A stretch of DNA of 64,000 bases from DASXMT01 sp963812965 (GCA_963812965.1 CAWEXG010000012.1:124001-188000); one strand, 5' to 3'; shown: positions 43,231-53,289, counted from the first letter of the stretch. A program made the numbers and translations. Notes: generated by a model from the sequence alone, not told the origin.

Positions 43231-45174
43231 TTATGGTTCTACCTTTGCACGCTGGGCGTGTCCGCTCGGCGAGAGGGGTCGATGTACTCGCTCGTAGACA
43301 GCGTCAGCTACGTCATCCGGCAGCCAGCTCACCCCACGGATCTCCTCTTGGGTTGCCCGGCGAAGCGAACCGATACCACCGAACTGGCTGAGCAGCCTGG
43401 TTTTACGCTTGGGGCCCAGGCCCGGGATCCCGTCGAGCGCTCCGACGGTCATCCGCTTCCCCCGCAGCTTGCGATGGTAGGAGATGGCGAACCGGTGTGC
43501 CTCGTCACGAACACGTTGCAGCAGGTAGAGGGCTTCCGACTGGCGTGACAACCGGAGCGGTTCCTCCCGGTCCGGAAGGTAGATCTCTTCGAAGCTCTTG
43601 GCCAGCGATGCGATGGGGACTCGATCGGTCAAGCCGAGCCGTTCCAAGACCCGGACACCTACCGCCAACTGGCCTGCTCCCCCGTCGAGGAGCAGCAGTT
43701 GGGGTGGGTAGGCAAACCGACGTCGGGTGGCGGATCGGGTCTCGCCCGACTCGCCCTGCTGCTCGACCCGCTGCTCGACCCGCTCGGTCTGTTCATCGTC
43801 GAGCAAGGCGGAGAGCCGGCGGGTGAGCACCTCCTCCATCGCTGCGTAGTCGTCGTTGCCGGGCACGGAGACGACCTTGTAGTGGCGATAGTCGCTCTTC
43901 TTGGGGAGAGCATCTTCGAAGACGACCATGGACCCCACGTAGTCGGTCCCCTGGAGATGGCTCATGTCGTAGCACTCGATCCGCAGTGGGGCATCGGGTA
44001 GGCCCAACTCGCGCTGGAGGGATTCGAGCGCTCGAGCTCGGCTGTTGTGGTCCGAGGTTCGCTGCAATCGATGGCGGAGGAACGCCTCTTCGGCGTTGCG
44101 CTCCACGGTCTGCTGCAGGGCCCGTTTGGGACCACGAACCGGGACTCGGAGGGAGACGGGACCGCCACGACGTTCGACCAGGTACTCGGTCACTGCATCG
44201 ATGTCTTCGGGGAGAACGGGCACCAGCACCTGTTGTGGCACACCGGCTGCTGCGTTTGCGTACACATCGACCAGGATGCGCCCGACCAGCTGTGCAGGGG
44301 TGAAATCCTCGAGCTTGTCCACGAAGAGGGCCTGTCGACCGACCACCTTGCCAGACCGGACGTGGAACACCTGGACTGCTGCTTCGAGCTGATCTTCGAC
44401 CAGACCGATGATGTCCAGATCTTCGGCTCGCCCCAGAGCCATCTGGCGTACCGCATTGGCTCGTCGCACGGCTTCGAGCTTGTCCCGAAGTATGGAAGCG
44501 CGCTCGAACTCCAGCGATGCCGAAGCGTCTTTCATGGTCTGTTCGAGCTCACGCTCGAGAGATCTGGTGTCACCGGACAGGATGGCGATGAACGCATCGA
44601 CCATGGTTGCGTACGTCTGGTGGTCTACGGCGCCGATACACGGACCGGAACACCGTTCGATGTGAAAGAGCAGGCACGGTCGTTTCAAGTTCTGGTGTCG
44701 GCTGAACTTGTTGTTGCCGCAGCTCCTGATGGGAAACGAGCGCAGGAGCAGATCGAGCGTGTCCCGGATCGCTCCGACGTCGGGGTAGGGCCCGAAGTAC
44801 CGGGTCCCGGCTCGCTTCCTCCCTCGGACCACCGCCGGCCTGGGCCACTGCTCGTCGAGGGTAAGGGCCAGCCATGGATAGCTCTTGTCGTCTTTGAGCC
44901 GAACGTTGAAGCGCGGTCGGAGCCGTTGGATGAGGTTGTGCTCCAGGAGCAGCGCTTCGCTCTCCGAGTCGACGACCATCCACTCGACATGGTCCGCCTG
45001 ATCGATCATCTGGGCTGTCCGGGGAGAGAGATCCGCAGAGTCTTGGAAGTAGGAGTTCAGCCGGTGGCGCAGTGACTTCGCTTTCCCCACGTACAGGACG
45101 CGGCCGTCCGCATCGACGAACTGGTACGAGCCCGGGTCGTCGGGGATCGATCCGATGGCTGGTCTGGTCACCAC
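43231..45174 (-). CDS. uvrC: Excinuclease ABC subunit C
   Basis: UvrC (647 residues) makes both incisions in nucleotide excision repair. The N-terminal GIY-YIG domain shows 'PGSYQFVDADGRVLYVGKAKSL', the UVR motif is near residue 205 ('LEFERASILRDKLEAV'), the RNase H-like nuclease begins at 'RIECYDMSHLQGTDYVGSMVVFE', and a helix-hairpin-helix pair ('LDGIPGLGPKRKTRLLSQFGG') ends the protein. Its placement upstream of rapZ is conserved. Confidence 0.97.
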   Translation of the reverse strand: MVTRPAIGSIPDDPGSYQFVDADGRVLYVGKAKSLRHRLNSYFQDSADLSPRTAQMIDQADHVEWMVVDSESEALLLEHNLIQRLRPRFNVRLKDDKSYPWLALTLDEQWPRPAVVRGRKRAGTRYFGPYPDVGAIRDTLDLLLRSFPIRSCGNNKFSRHQNLKRPCLLFHIERCSGPCIGAVDHQTYATMVDAFIAILSGDTRSLERELEQTMKDASASLEFERASILRDKLEAVRRANAVRQMALGRAEDLDIIGLVEDQLEAAVQVFHVRSGKVVGRQALFVDKLEDFTPAQLVGRILVDVYANAAAGVPQQVLVPVLPEDIDAVTEYLVERRGGPVSLRVPVRGPKRALQQTVERNAEEAFLRHRLQRTSDHNSRARALESLQRELGLPDAPLRIECYDMSHLQGTDYVGSMVVFEDALPKKSDYRHYKVVSVPGNDDYAAMEEVLTRRLSALLDDEQTERVEQRVEQQGESGETRSATRRRFAYPPQLLLLDGGAGQLAVGVRVLERLGLTDRVPIASLAKSFEEIYLPDREEPLRLSRQSEALYLLQRVRDEAHRFAISYHRKLRGKRMTVGALDGIPGLGPKRKTRLLSQFGGIGSLRRATQEEIRGVSWLPDDVADAVYERVHRPLSPSGHAQRAKVEP

Positions 45175-45281
45175 ATCTTCCAGTGTGCCGTGTTCGGGCC
45201 ATCGGTCGGGTCACCGTTCATCGACCGGGGTCCGTGGAGCCATCGAACGGCGAGCCTGGACCGCCTGTCCATCGAACCTCT

Positions 45282-45408
45282 AAGCTGGGAGTAACGCCGG
45301 CCTGGTCTCCGGCGACAGATTGCTCCGGGGCCGACAACCCCGCGGATGGGCGACCAGGCTGTCCCCGCCGGCCACTACCGGAGCTCCTCCACAAGGGGGT
45401 AGTACACG
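45282..45408 (+). promoter_or_regulatory. Structured leader upstream of nadA
   Basis: The leader can form an 8-bp stem GCCTGGTC/GACCAGGC (45300-45307 with 45352-45359) enclosing CGGGG/CCCCG. A competing hairpin GCCGG/CCGGC (45296-45300 with 45309-45313) uses the same bases. Near the start codon CTCC (45387-45390) can pair with GGGG (45395-45398), the ribosome-binding region 10 nt before ATG 45409. It does not look like the known nadA-associated NAD+ riboswitch. Confidence 0.4.
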
Positions 45409-46524
45409 ATGCTGCGGCTTCAATCAGCGCTCCCCGAGCGCTACACGATGGCGCACCCGGACAAGCTGGCCAGTTGGATCGCCGACGCCAAACAGACGTT
45501 GGGGCCGCGCCTGATGATCCTGGGCCATCACTATCAGCGTGACGAGGTGATGCGATGGGCGGACGCCCGAGGGGACTCTTTCGGTCTCTCCCGAATTGCC
45601 GTGGACCGGAGTGACGCCGAGTTCATCGTCTTCTGTGGCGTCCACTTCATGGCCGAGTCGGCGGACATCCTCACCGGCGATCACCAGCAGGTCATCCTTC
45701 CCGACCTGAACGCTGGCTGTTCCATGGCGGACATGGCCGACGTGGATGCCGTGGAAGAGGCGTGGGACGTCCTCGGCAAGGTCACCGACACCGAACGGGT
45801 CGTCCCGGTCACCTACATGAACTCATCGGCGGCGCTGAAGGCCTTTGTCGGTCGTCATGGCGGCGTGGTCTGTACTTCGTCCAATGCCCAGGCGGTGCTG
45901 TCATGGGCTCTCCGACCAGACCAGACCGGTCAGTGCCGTGGCGATCAGGTGCTGTTCTTCCCCGACCAGCATCTGGGCCGGAACACCGGTTTCCAGATGG
46001 GCTACACCGCAGGCGACATGGCGGTATGGAACCCTCGGCAGGATCAGGGAGGACTCGACGACGTAACGCTGAAGACAGCGACCCTTCTCTTGTGGAAAGG
46101 ACACTGCTCGGTCCACCAACGGTTCCGTCCCGAGCACATCGACGCGTTCCGAGCCGAGTATCCCAATGGCATCGTGATCGCCCACCCGGAGTGCTCGCAC
46201 GAGGTGGTGGCACTGGCTGACCAGGCAGGGTCCACCGACTTCATCATCAGAGCGGTGGCAGAAGCCCCGGCGGGGTCGGTCATCGGGGTGGGAACCGAGA
46301 TTCATTTGGTGAAACGGCTCAACGACGAGACGCCGGACAAGACGGTGGTCTCTCTCGATCCGCTGGTGTGCCCGTGCTCCACCATGTTCCGGGTGGACGC
46401 CGCTCATCTGGCCTGGGTTCTCGAAGGGTTGGTGGCCGGTGAGGTGCGCAACCGCATCACCGTAGATCACGACACCGCAACCTGGGCCAAGGTCGCCTTG
46501 GACCAGATGTTGGTGACGGTCTGA
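45409..46524 (+). CDS. nadA: Quinolinate synthase
   Basis: NadA (371 residues) condenses iminoaspartate with dihydroxyacetone phosphate to quinolinate using a [4Fe-4S] cluster. Typical parts are 'LGHHYQRDEVMRWAD', 'FCGVHFMAESADIL', 'LPDLNAGCSMADMA', 'VTYMNSSAALKAF', 'HPECSHEV' and 'CPCSTMFRVD'; Cys residues in GCSM, ECS and CPCS are the cluster ligands. This longer class fits actinobacteria. nadB and nadC are not nearby. It runs opposite to uvrC and is convergent with uvrA. Confidence 0.95.
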   Translation: MLRLQSALPERYTMAHPDKLASWIADAKQTLGPRLMILGHHYQRDEVMRWADARGDSFGLSRIAVDRSDAEFIVFCGVHFMAESADILTGDHQQVILPDLNAGCSMADMADVDAVEEAWDVLGKVTDTERVVPVTYMNSSAALKAFVGRHGGVVCTSSNAQAVLSWALRPDQTGQCRGDQVLFFPDQHLGRNTGFQMGYTAGDMAVWNPRQDQGGLDDVTLKTATLLLWKGHCSVHQRFRPEHIDAFRAEYPNGIVIAHPECSHEVVALADQAGSTDFIIRAVAEAPAGSVIGVGTEIHLVKRLNDETPDKTVVSLDPLVCPCSTMFRVDAAHLAWVLEGLVAGEVRNRITVDHDTATWAKVALDQMLVTV

Positions 46525-46565
46525 GCTACCGCTGCGCTGTCACCCCCCCTGCCAACACCGCCTGG

Positions 46566-49442
46566 TTAGCTGGCCCTGTTGCGCTTACGCCTTTTCACCC
46601 CGAGCAGCGGAGCGAGAACCTCACCTGTGTAGCTCTGTGACACGGTGGCCACCTCTTCAGGAGTGCCGACCGCCACTATCTCCCCGCCTCGGTCCCCTCC
46701 TTCAGGACCGAGGTCGAGGATCCAGTCCGCGCTCTTGATCACGTCGAGGTTGTGCTCGATCACCACGACCGTGTTCCCTTGGTCGACCAGGCGTGCGAGG
46801 ACCTCCAGGAGTTTGCGTACGTCGTCGAAGTGGAGGCCGGTGGTCGGCTCGTCGAGCACGTACAGCGTGTGTCCGGTGGAACGCCGGCTCAGTTCCGATG
46901 CGAGCTTCACCCGTTGGGCTTCCCCGCCCGAGAGGGTTGTTGCCGGCTGTCCGAGTCGGATGTACCCGAGGCCTACGTCGACCAAGGTCTGGAGATGGCG
47001 AGCGATCGGTGGCTGATGGGTGAAGAAGGACAGCGCTTCCTCGCACGACATCCCCAGGACATCGGCGATGGTCTTCCCTCGGAAGGTGACTTCGAGGGTG
47101 TCCCGGTTGTAACGGGAGCTATCGCACACCTCGCACGGCACGTACACATCCGGGAGGAAGTGCATCTCGATCCGGATGGTGCCGTCTCCCGAGCACGCTT
47201 CACACCGCCCGCCCTTGACGTTGAATGAGAAACGGCCGGGAAGATAGCCCCGGACCTTGGCTTCCGGCGTCTGGCTGAAGAGCTTGCGGATGTGGTCGAA
47301 GACGCCGGTGTAGGTGGCCGGGTTCGAACGGGGGGTCCGGCCGATGGGCGCCTGGTCGACCTCCACCACTTTGTCGATGTGCTCGACACCTTTGATCGTC
47401 CGGTGGAGGCCGGGGGTGGTCTTGGCCCGGTTGACCTGCTGCGCCAACGACCGCAGGAGGATGTCGTTGACCAGCGTGGACTTTCCCGAGCCAGAGACTC
47501 CAGTGACGGCCACCAGGCAGCCCAGAGGAACGTCGACGTCCACGTCCTTCAGGTTGTGCTCCCTCGCACCCACCACGGTCAAGACCTCGCCGCTCCCGGA
47601 GCGTCGTTGCTGCGGACGTGGGATGGACTTGACTCCCGAGAGGTACTGCCCGGTGATCGACTCGGTGTTGGACAGCAGGCCCTCGGGTCCGGTCACCGTC
47701 CCGGAGTGGACCACTCGGCCCCCGTGCTCGCCTGCACCCGGTCCGATGTCGACCACGTGGTCTGCGATCCGGATGGTCTCTTCGTCGTGCTCCACGACGA
47801 TGACCGTATTACCAAGGTCCCGCAGTCGGAGCAACGTCCCGATCAGGCGTTGGTTGTCCCGCTGGTGCAGGCCGATCGACGGCTCGTCGAGCACGTAGAG
47901 GACACCGACCAGCCCGCTCCCGATCTGACTGGCCAGCCGGATGCGTTGGGCTTCACCTCCCGACAGGGTGGTGGCCGAGCGGGCCAGGGACAGGTAGTCC
48001 AGGCCCACGTCGAGGAGGAACTGCATCCGTTCTCGGACCTCACGGAAGACTCGGTCGGCGATCAGGTGGTCTCGCTCCGACAGATCAAGGGACGTCACCA
48101 CGTCGACAGCTCGCCCGATGGACAACGAGCACAGCTCGTAGATGGACAGGCCTCCGACGGTGACGGCCAGGGACACGGGCTTCAGCCGGGCGCCACCGCA
48201 CTGCGGGCACGGCACTTCCCGAAGGTACCCCTCTAGGTTCTCCCGGAGGAAGTCGGAGTCCGCCTCGGCGTGCCGCCGCTGGAGCCAGGGCATGATGCCC
48301 TCGTACCGGGTAGTGAAGGACCGTTGGCGACCGTACCTGTTGCGGTACTGGACGTTGATCTGCTTGGTGCCGGATCCGTACAACACCAGCTTGCGATCGG
48401 ACTTGCGGAGGTCCTCCCACGGGTCGTCAACCGAGAACCCGGTGAGCTCGGCCACGGCTTCGATGACCCGGGCGTAGTACTCGCTTCGTGCTCCTGACCA
48501 CGGAGCGAGTGCCCCTTTGGACAACGGCAAGGACGGGTCCGGCACCACCAGGTCCGGGTCCACCTCGAACTTCGTGCCCAACCCGGCACAGGCAGGACAG
48601 GCGCCGTACGGCGAGTTGAAGGAGAAACTCCGAGGTGAGGGCTCCTCGAAGCTGGTCCCACAGTGAGTGCACGCCAGGTGTTGGCTGAAGGTGATGGCCT
48701 CCTCTTCCTCGCCATCCTCCCCGATCACCACCACCTCGGCCACACCTTCGGCCAGGCCAAGCGCTGTCTCCAGGGATTCGGTGAGCCGGCGACGGATGTC
48801 GTCCCGGCGGATCAACCGGTCCACCACCACCTCGATGGTGTGCTGCTCGTACCGGGCCAGGTCCACCGCGGTTCGGTCGGCCAGCTCCACTGTCGTCCCA
48901 TCCACCCTGACCCGGGCGAACCCCTGTTTGGCCAGATCGTCGAGGAGGGCGCTGTACTCGCCTTTCCGCCCTCGGACAACGGGAGCCAGGATCAGGAACC
49001 GTGTTCCGTCGTCCATGGCCAAGATCCGGTCGACGATCTGTTGGGGGCTCTGACGGGTGATCGGTCGTCCGCAGGTCGGGCAGTGGGGCTTCCCGATGCG
49101 GGCGTACAGAAGCCGCAGGTAGTCGTAGACCTCGGTCACCGTGCCCACCGTGGACCGAGGATTTCTCGATGACGATTTCTGGTCGATGGAGATCGCCGGT
49201 GACAGGCCTTCGATGAAGTCCACGTCGGGCTTGTCCATCTGGCCCAGGAACTGACGAGCGTAAGAGGACAGGGACTCGACGTACCGTCGTTGACCCTCGG
49301 CGTAGATGGTGTCGAACGCCAACGACGACTTCCCTGAGCCGGACAGTCCAGTGAACAGGATCAATCGGTCTCGCGGCAGGTCCAACGACACATCTTGGAG
49401 GTTGTGCTCGCGTGCTCCCCGTATCACCAGTCGATCTGCCAC
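46566..49442 (-). CDS. uvrA: Excinuclease ABC subunit A
   Basis: UvrA (958 residues) detects DNA lesions and loads UvrB. Two ABC ATPase halves are present: Walker A 'GLSGSGKSS' near residue 32 and 'GVSGSGKST' near 640, with signature 'LSGGEAQRI' and 'LSGGEAQRV'. Zinc-binding Cys pairs occur in 'CPTCGRP', 'CPACAG', 'CPQCGGARL' and 'CEACSGDGTI...CEVC'. Length is normal. It is followed downstream by the convergent nadA and preceded by uvrB. Confidence 0.98.
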   Translation of the reverse strand: MADRLVIRGAREHNLQDVSLDLPRDRLILFTGLSGSGKSSLAFDTIYAEGQRRYVESLSSYARQFLGQMDKPDVDFIEGLSPAISIDQKSSSRNPRSTVGTVTEVYDYLRLLYARIGKPHCPTCGRPITRQSPQQIVDRILAMDDGTRFLILAPVVRGRKGEYSALLDDLAKQGFARVRVDGTTVELADRTAVDLARYEQHTIEVVVDRLIRRDDIRRRLTESLETALGLAEGVAEVVVIGEDGEEEEAITFSQHLACTHCGTSFEEPSPRSFSFNSPYGACPACAGLGTKFEVDPDLVVPDPSLPLSKGALAPWSGARSEYYARVIEAVAELTGFSVDDPWEDLRKSDRKLVLYGSGTKQINVQYRNRYGRQRSFTTRYEGIMPWLQRRHAEADSDFLRENLEGYLREVPCPQCGGARLKPVSLAVTVGGLSIYELCSLSIGRAVDVVTSLDLSERDHLIADRVFREVRERMQFLLDVGLDYLSLARSATTLSGGEAQRIRLASQIGSGLVGVLYVLDEPSIGLHQRDNQRLIGTLLRLRDLGNTVIVVEHDEETIRIADHVVDIGPGAGEHGGRVVHSGTVTGPEGLLSNTESITGQYLSGVKSIPRPQQRRSGSGEVLTVVGAREHNLKDVDVDVPLGCLVAVTGVSGSGKSTLVNDILLRSLAQQVNRAKTTPGLHRTIKGVEHIDKVVEVDQAPIGRTPRSNPATYTGVFDHIRKLFSQTPEAKVRGYLPGRFSFNVKGGRCEACSGDGTIRIEMHFLPDVYVPCEVCDSSRYNRDTLEVTFRGKTIADVLGMSCEEALSFFTHQPPIARHLQTLVDVGLGYIRLGQPATTLSGGEAQRVKLASELSRRSTGHTLYVLDEPTTGLHFDDVRKLLEVLARLVDQGNTVVVIEHNLDVIKSADWILDLGPEGGDRGGEIVAVGTPEEVATVSQSYTGEVLAPLLGVKRRKRNRAS

Positions 49443-49521
49443 GGGCCGAGGATACCGGTGTATGAGCCCGGACGGTCCATCTCCTGGGCTTGAGGGGTCC
49501 AGCGGATAGGCCCGTAAGAGG

Positions 49522-51663
49522 TCAGACCTCGGCGTCGATCGTCACGTCGGCGGTGTCGCCCGGGAGCACCGGGCTCCCGTCTACCGGGTCCCGGACCAGC
49601 AGCGCCCGAAGCTCGGCGATCTCGTCCCTGAGGAGGGCTGCCTCCTCGAAGTGCAGCTCTTCGGCAGCGGTGAGCATCTCAACCTCGAGACGACCGATCA
49701 GATTGGACAGCTCGTCGGGGTTCGACCCGATCCCCCTGGACCCGGACAACTCGGCTGTCACCGACTGGGGATCGATCCCGCCGAGGCGGCCCGACCTGCT
49801 TCGGCCCTTCCCTCTTCGTCGACCCCGGGTGCTCCCATCTGACATCGTCGATGCCGGACCGTCTTCTCCGCGTGCCTTGGCCAGGATGTCGGTCACCGTC
49901 TTGGTGACGCTCGTCGGATCGATGCCGTGCTCCAGGTTGTAGGCGATCTGCTTGGCCCGCCGGCGCTGCGTCTCGCCGATGGCGTTGCGCATGGAGTCGG
50001 TGATGGTGTCGGCGTACATCACCACCCGACCGTCGACATTTCGGGCCGCTCGGCCCATGGTCTGGATCAGCGACGAGGTCGAGCGGAGGAATCCCTCCTT
50101 GTCCGCGTCGAGAATGGCGACAAGTGCCACTTCCGGCAGGTCCAGCCCCTCACGGAGCAGGTTGATGCCGACCAGCACATCGAAGGAGCCGAGACGGAGC
50201 TCTCGGAGCAGCTCGATCCGGTCCATGGTGTCGATGTCGGAGTGGAGGTACTGGACCCGTACGCCCTGCTCGGCCAAGTACTCGGTGAGATCCTCGGACA
50301 TCTTCTTCGTCAGGGTGGTGACCAGGACCCGGTAGCCAGCGGCCACCGTGGCGTCTATCCGTTCCCGGAGATCGTCGATCTGACCGGTGGTCGGCATGAT
50401 GTCCACTTCGGGATCGACGAGCCCCGTGGGCCGGATGACCTGCTCGACCACCTGGTTGCTGTGCTCGAGTTCCCAGGGGCCCGGGGTAGCCGAGAGCATG
50501 ATGGTCTGACCGGTTCTCTCCACGAACTCGTCGAATCGCAACGGGCGGTTGTCGAGGGCAGACGGCAGGCGAAAGCCATGATGGACCAGCGTCTCCTTCC
50601 GAGACCGGTCGCCGGCGTACTGGCCACGCAGCTGCGGGACGGCAACGTGGCTCTCGTCCAGGACGACCAGGAAGTCTCGGGGAAAGAAGTCGAGGAGCGT
50701 GAACGGGGTCTCACCGGGCTTGCGCCCGTCGAGGTGGCGGCTGTAGTTCTCGATGCCGGCACAGTTGCCGGTCTCGGCCAACATCTCCAGGTCGTACTCG
50801 GTCCGCATTCGCAGCCGTTGCGCCTCGAGGAGACGACCGGAACCTTCCAGCTCGGTCAATTGCTCACGCAGCTCGGTTTCGATGCCGTTGATCGCTTGCC
50901 GAAGCTTCTCGTCGCCGGTGCCGTAGTGGGTGGAGGCGAAGACGACCAGCTCATCGAGATCGTCCCCGATCTCGCCGGTCATCACGTCGAACGGGCGGAT
51001 CCTCTCCACGGTGTCTCCGAAGAACTCGATCCGAACGGCACGCTCCTCGTAGGCGGCGTGTATCTCCACCGTGTCCCCGCGGGCTCGGAACTGACCCCGG
51101 TTCAAGGTCAGATCGTTGCGGGAGTACTGCAGCTCCACCAGTCGGCGAAGGAGGGTGCGTTGCTCGTGGACCTCACCGGGGCGTAAGACGATGATGCGCT
51201 TCCGGTACTCCTCCGGCGACCCTAAGCCGTAGATGCACGATACGGAAGCCACCACGATGGTGTCGGGGCGTAACAGTAACGACGATGTGCTGGCATGCCG
51301 GAGACGATCGATCTCGTCGTTGATCGACGAGTCCTTCTCGATATAGGTGTCCGACGAAGGGACGTACGCCTCGGGCTGGTAGTAGTCGTAGTAGGACACG
51401 AAGTACTCGACCCGGTTGCGAGGGAAGAAGTCCTTCAGCTCCGAGGCCAGCTGGGCGGCGAGGGACTTGTTCGGTTCGATGATCAACGTGGGCCGCTGCA
51501 CTGCCTCGATGGTCCAGGCGATGGTCGCCGTCTTGCCCGAGCCGGTGATGCCCAGCAGGGTCTGGTAGCGGTCGCCGCGCTCGGTGCCGGCTACCAGTGC
51601 AGTGATGGCTTCGGGCTGATCGCCAGACGGGCGGAACGGCGTGACGACTTCGAAGCTGGGCAC
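49522..51663 (-). CDS. uvrB: Excinuclease ABC subunit B
   Basis: UvrB (713 residues), the helicase-like damage verifier. Walker A 'GITGSGKT', the beta-hairpin region 'EYFVSYYDYYQPEAYVPSSDTYIEKDSSIN', 'VLDESHVAVPQL', 'QTMGRAARNVDG' and a C-terminal UVR motif ('LEVEMLTAAEELHFEEAALLRDE') that binds UvrC are visible. Homology begins 'PSFEVVTPFRPSGDQPEAI', so the GTG at 51663 is taken; the frame extends to 51705. A Ser/Arg-rich linker before the UVR motif is typical of actinobacteria. Confidence 0.96.
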   Translation of the reverse strand: MPSFEVVTPFRPSGDQPEAITALVAGTERGDRYQTLLGITGSGKTATIAWTIEAVQRPTLIIEPNKSLAAQLASELKDFFPRNRVEYFVSYYDYYQPEAYVPSSDTYIEKDSSINDEIDRLRHASTSSLLLRPDTIVVASVSCIYGLGSPEEYRKRIIVLRPGEVHEQRTLLRRLVELQYSRNDLTLNRGQFRARGDTVEIHAAYEERAVRIEFFGDTVERIRPFDVMTGEIGDDLDELVVFASTHYGTGDEKLRQAINGIETELREQLTELEGSGRLLEAQRLRMRTEYDLEMLAETGNCAGIENYSRHLDGRKPGETPFTLLDFFPRDFLVVLDESHVAVPQLRGQYAGDRSRKETLVHHGFRLPSALDNRPLRFDEFVERTGQTIMLSATPGPWELEHSNQVVEQVIRPTGLVDPEVDIMPTTGQIDDLRERIDATVAAGYRVLVTTLTKKMSEDLTEYLAEQGVRVQYLHSDIDTMDRIELLRELRLGSFDVLVGINLLREGLDLPEVALVAILDADKEGFLRSTSSLIQTMGRAARNVDGRVVMYADTITDSMRNAIGETQRRRAKQIAYNLEHGIDPTSVTKTVTDILAKARGEDGPASTMSDGSTRGRRRGKGRSRSGRLGGIDPQSVTAELSGSRGIGSNPDELSNLIGRLEVEMLTAAEELHFEEAALLRDEIAELRALLVRDPVDGSPVLPGDTADVTIDAEV

Positions 51664-51745
51664 CACCCGATGGTACCGGGATGGTGTCTCGAGACCGACG
51701 GCCACGACGGCTGCGGCCGCAACCCACTGTTGGAGGCTCCGCTAC

Positions 51746-52363
51746 CTACGAGACCGACGGCGCTCGCTTCAGAGCAAGCAGTGCGTCCCACACTTGACGA
51801 ACCTCGTGACGAAGCTCATCGAGGTCGCCGGCGTTGTGCACCACCAGATCCGCCACCGACAACCGGGTGTCACGAGAGACCTGGGCGGCCATCCGGGCCT
51901 CGGCGTCTTTCCGGCTCATGCCTCGGAGGTCCATGAGCCGGGCCATGGCGACCTCGACCGGCGCGTCGACTACCACCACTGCGGCCAGGGAGAGCAGCTC
52001 ACGATGTACGTTCGTGAGCAAAGGGATGTCCAGCACGACCACTGAGTCCGTCTCGGCGAAGGCGTCCTTTCGGCGGATCATCTCCGTTCCGATGGCCGGA
52101 TGGGTGATGGCGTTCAGGTCAGCCAGTGCGGCTGGATCCCGAAACGCGATCGCAGCCAACGCCGGGCGATCGATCAGTCCTTGCGAATCGACGATGGTCG
52201 TCCCGAACCGATCGATGAGTGGTTGGTAAGCCGGTCCGCCGGGTTCGACCACTTCCCGGGCGATCAGATCGGCATCGATCAGCACGGCGCCGTGTTCCAC
52301 CAGGAGCTCGGCGACCGTCGATTTGCCGGCGCCGATACCTCCGGTCAGGCCGACGGTGAGCAT
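51746..52363 (-). CDS. coaE: Dephospho-CoA kinase
   Basis: CoaE phosphorylates dephospho-CoA, the last step of coenzyme A synthesis. The P-loop is 'LTGGIGAGKSTVAELL', followed by 'DADLIAREVVEPG', 'HPAIGTEM' and 'VVLDIPLLTNV'. At 205 residues it is the minimal form without the GrpB extension seen in mycobacteria. The ATG at 52363 starts the family N-terminus. It lies 80 nt upstream of uvrB, a common actinobacterial order. Confidence 0.95.
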   Translation of the reverse strand: MLTVGLTGGIGAGKSTVAELLVEHGAVLIDADLIAREVVEPGGPAYQPLIDRFGTTIVDSQGLIDRPALAAIAFRDPAALADLNAITHPAIGTEMIRRKDAFAETDSVVVLDIPLLTNVHRELLSLAAVVVVDAPVEVAMARLMDLRGMSRKDAEARMAAQVSRDTRLSVADLVVHNAGDLDELRHEVRQVWDALLALKRAPSVS

Positions 52364-52376
52364 CGAGGTCCGGCCG

Positions 52377-53249
52377 TCATCGAGAGCGGCGTGGGCGTGA
52401 GGCGGTGGCGAACAGCACCATGGTGGTGCTGTCGAGGTCATCGGTCACGAAGAAGTCGTCACCGGTGATCCCGGTGACACCCCCGGCGTCGCCACGGGCG
52501 ATCAGGCGGTAGGCCACGGGAAGGATCCTGGTGTACGCGGCGATATACCACCGACGCGGAATCCGGTGCCGGAGGTCTAGGAAGTCCAGTTTGAGCACCT
52601 TGTTGGCCTTGACCCGCCTGGCTGTGAAGTCTGCCTTGACGTGAGGCACGGCATCGAGTCCCTGGATCTTCACGTCGTGAAAGTGCCGCTCCAGAAGCTC
52701 CCGCAGCTCAGGAAGCTCGAACAGGTGGATATGGAAGGGGTTCTCGAAGTCGGCGGGGGCGTTGGGGGTGAGGAAGAAGACGGTTCCATCGTCCGCCAAC
52801 ACTCGAGCAACCTCTCTGACGTGGCCTTCTGGGTCGTCGAAGTGCTCGATCAGGTGCGAGGAGCACGCCCACCGGAAGCTGGCCGTAGCCAGACCGAGGG
52901 CCAGGGCGTTCATCTGAGCTACCCGGAGGCCGGCTGAACCCCATCGCTCGTTGGCGAACTCCACTGCGTCGGCGCTGTAGTCGGCACCGAACACCGGACG
53001 TCCTTCCGAGATGAACCCCACCGTCTCGAAGCCCTGTCCACATCCGACGTCGAGCATGGCGCCCTCACCGAGGCGTTCGATGACCGACCGGTAACCAGCA
53101 GCGTGGAGGGCGAGCAGGGAGTCGGGTGTGACGCCCTGCATCGGCCGCTCACCGGTCAACCGTTTGGCCGGTCGTGGTTGCCGCTGCTGTCCGGGCGCGA
53201 TGGTCGATGCTCCTCGCTCCACCTGATGATCGTCTGTTCCGTCGCTCAT
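52377..53249 (-). CDS. SAM-dependent methyltransferase, class I
   Basis: A 290-residue class I methyltransferase. The SAM-binding motif is 'MLDVGCGQGFETVGF', motif II 'VFGADYSADAVEFA', and 'SSHLIEHFDDPEGHVREVARVLADDG' followed by 'FLTPNAP' is the typical small-molecule or glycan methyltransferase region. It begins the envelope-glycan gene block and is divergent from the AftD-like gene, so a glycan or lipid substrate is plausible. A 35-residue charged N-terminus precedes the fold. Thirteen nt separate it from coaE. Confidence 0.85.
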   Translation of the reverse strand: MSDGTDDHQVERGASTIAPGQQRQPRPAKRLTGERPMQGVTPDSLLALHAAGYRSVIERLGEGAMLDVGCGQGFETVGFISEGRPVFGADYSADAVEFANERWGSAGLRVAQMNALALGLATASFRWACSSHLIEHFDDPEGHVREVARVLADDGTVFFLTPNAPADFENPFHIHLFELPELRELLERHFHDVKIQGLDAVPHVKADFTARRVKANKVLKLDFLDLRHRIPRRWYIAAYTRILPVAYRLIARGDAGGVTGITGDDFFVTDDLDSTTMVLFATASRPRRSR

Positions 53250-53289
53250 ACTGTCGTCCCTGGGCTCCTGGTCGGCCTCGATACAACCT

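Noticed and set aside
44047..45075. 342-codon plus-strand frame opposite uvrC
   Set aside because: Antisense shadow of uvrC with no recognisable domain or start signal.
45282..45408. Known NAD+ riboswitch (nadA motif)
   Set aside because: I could not match its characteristic tandem conserved elements; only generic alternative stems are visible.
47292..48236. 314-codon plus-strand frame opposite uvrA
   Set aside because: Antisense to the conserved uvrA coding region; composition is Asp/Val/His-rich as expected for the reverse frame.
49927..51186. 419-codon plus-strand frame opposite uvrB
   Set aside because: Antisense to uvrB motifs that are all intact; no independent support.
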